This document shows, one piece after another, positions 63,141 to 64,000 of a stretch of DNA of 64,000 bases. The position numbers and the translations under genes were made by a program. Every line of letters begins with the position of its first letter. The stretch's first letter is position 1. This stretch comes from Corynebacterium humireducens NBRC 106098 = DSM 45392 (GTDB lineage Bacteria > Actinomycetota > Actinomycetes > Mycobacteriales > Mycobacteriaceae). The stretch covers positions 744,001 to 808,000 of the forward strand of contig NZ_CP005286.1 in assembly GCF_000819445.1 (NCBI RefSeq), given 5' to 3'. The notes below the pieces were generated by a model. The model worked only from the letters and a program-made list of their open reading frames with translations, ran no database searches and had not been told where the DNA came from.

Positions 63141-64000
63141 TCCGCTTCCAGTTCGTTGACGACGCCCGGAACGACCATTCGGTTAAGCGGTTATGCGAGG
63201 TCCTCAAGCTCAATCGGTCCTCGTACTACAAATGGAAAAACACCTCCGCCACCAGGAAGAAACGTCTGCTCAGCGACGCGATCCTCGGCGCAAGGGTCAA
63301 GGCCGTGTTCACCAAGGAACGCGGATGCTACGGGGCGAAACGCATCACTGCGGAACTCAACGACGATTCGACCGCAACCCCGGTCAACCACAAGAAAGTC
63401 GCCCGCATCATGCGCTCGTTGAAGCTGTTCGGGTATTCGAAGAAACGCAAGATCACCACCCCGGTGTCCGAGGGAAAGAAGTCGGTTTTTCCGGATCTCG
63501 TGGGAAGGAAATTCACCGCTGAGCATCCCAATCGGGTCTACGTCGGCGACATCACCTACCTGCCGATCGCGGACGGGTCGAATATGTACCTGGCCACCGT
63601 CATCGACTGCTATTCCCGTCGGCTGGTCGGCTTCGCGATCGCCGATCACATGCGCACCTCCCTGGTCCAGGACGCGCTGGTGATGGCGAAGGGACAGCGT
63701 GGAAGTCTAAAGGATGCTGTTTTTCACTCGGATCACGGAAGTGTCTATACCTCGCATGCGTTCCAGGACACGTGCGGGGAGTTAGGGATCCGGCAGTCGA
63801 TGGGCGCGATTGGTGCCAGTGCTGACAATGCCTTGGCGGAGTCATTTAACGCCGCGTTGAAGCGCGAGGTCCTCCAGGACGCGAAGACGTTTACCAATCA
63901 GTTGCAGTGCCGGCGAGATGTTTTCCGCTGGTGTACCCGCTACAACACCACGCGTCGACATTCCTGGTGTAAATATCTCGCGCCAGCAGTGTTTGAGGAG
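63137..64000 (+). CDS. IS3-family transposase OrfB (second element), 3' end outside window
   Basis: Open from GTG 63137, which overlaps the orfA stop (GTGA), to the last base: 288 codons. DDE residues lie in VYVGDITYLPI, FHSDHGSVYTS and ADNALAESFNAALKRE. The N-terminal HTH_21 region is RGCYGAKRITAELN. No stop or frameshift is seen, so the enzyme looks intact so far as visible. Confidence 0.9.
   Translation, partial: MIRFQFVDDARNDHSVKRLCEVLKLNRSSYYKWKNTSATRKKRLLSDAILGARVKAVFTKERGCYGAKRITAELNDDSTATPVNHKKVARIMRSLKLFGYSKKRKITTPVSEGKKSVFPDLVGRKFTAEHPNRVYVGDITYLPIADGSNMYLATVIDCYSRRLVGFAIADHMRTSLVQDALVMAKGQRGSLKDAVFHSDHGSVYTSHAFQDTCGELGIRQSMGAIGASADNALAESFNAALKREVLQDAKTFTNQLQCRRDVFRWCTRYNTTRRHSWCKYLAPAVFEE

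Larger units (their letters stand above)
62760..64000. mobile_element. Second IS3-family element, running off the window
   Basis: The left end begins TGACCCCTGTTTGGTAGAC exactly where homology to the IS256-family gene ends. orfA and orfB follow on the plus strand. The right end is outside the window. It differs in sequence from the IS3-family element at 61121-62370. Confidence 0.82.

Overview
The window is GC-rich, densely coding actinobacterial chromosome, almost certainly from a Corynebacterium other than C. glutamicum itself. The evidence is an AmtR-type nitrogen regulator, a BetP-type glycine betaine carrier, an Rpf2 resuscitation-promoting factor, many start codons sitting 6-8 nt after a -10 box (leaderless mRNAs), and a long block (about 19.3-59.2 kb) in the order known from C. 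glutamicum and, more loosely, from Mycobacterium tuberculosis (mprA-mprB-pepD-moaB-mscL-galU-moeA-rimJ ... pmt/rsmI-metG-tatD-rpf-ksgA-ispE).

Layout. 0-0.74 kb: 3' part of a secreted serine hydrolase. 0.87-13.0 kb: a TetR regulator and a ten-gene acyl-CoA operon (biotin-dependent carboxylase accD1/accA1, acyl-CoA dehydrogenase, MaoC hydratase, CitE-like lyase, acyl-CoA ligase, scoA/scoB CoA-transferase, thiolase, thioesterase). It matches the gene set of the M. tuberculosis leucine/itaconate cluster Rv2498c-Rv2506. 13.0-15.35 kb: no convincing host gene; an array of short palindromes interrupted by an IS5-family element. 15.36-18.75 kb (minus strand): etfB-etfA and a b-type cytochrome with three copies of a GLPR..G..PWP motif. 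The etf promoter carries an 18-bp operator that matches 16 of 18 bases of the one at the acyl-CoA operon, so the dehydrogenase and its probable electron-transfer chain look co-regulated.

18.9-22.7 kb: amtR with an RDD membrane protein, a nucleotidyltransferase-like gene, and cysteine-poor ribosomal proteins (rpsR, rpsN, rpmG, rpmB; divergent rpmE, rpmF). 22.8-33.2 kb: two-component system MprAB with an HtrA protease, molybdopterin/gephyrin-like and folate genes, galU, a GlpR-like membrane protein and tRNA-Ala(CGC). 33.2-47.6 kb: alkylation repair (ogt, tag), DoxX, a zf-HC2 membrane protein, protein mannosyltransferase, rsmI, betP, metG, an MFS exporter, a RecQ helicase with a phosphoribosyltransferase-like tail, and a double MerR regulator. 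47.6-59.8 kb: cyclase, tatD, rpf2, a DJ-1-like protein, aldehyde dehydrogenase, ksgA-ispE, a DUF222/HNH protein, a histidine-tailed lipoprotein with a Zur-like operator, an ABC-F ATPase and a small secreted protein.

59.8-64 kb: a nest of mobile DNA: a second, right-end-truncated copy of the IS5-family element, a host-gene remnant, a complete IS3-family element, an IS256-family fragment and a second IS3-family element running off the window.

The observations most worth following are the shared operator linking acyl-CoA catabolism to etf plus a candidate ETF-oxidising cytochrome; the AGT(G/C)CGCAGCTGCG(C/G)ACT palindrome family, clustered at 13-15 kb and scattered in and beside genes at 48-59 kb; and a duplicated ECF-type promoter with identical geometry in front of a SAF-domain gene and tag.
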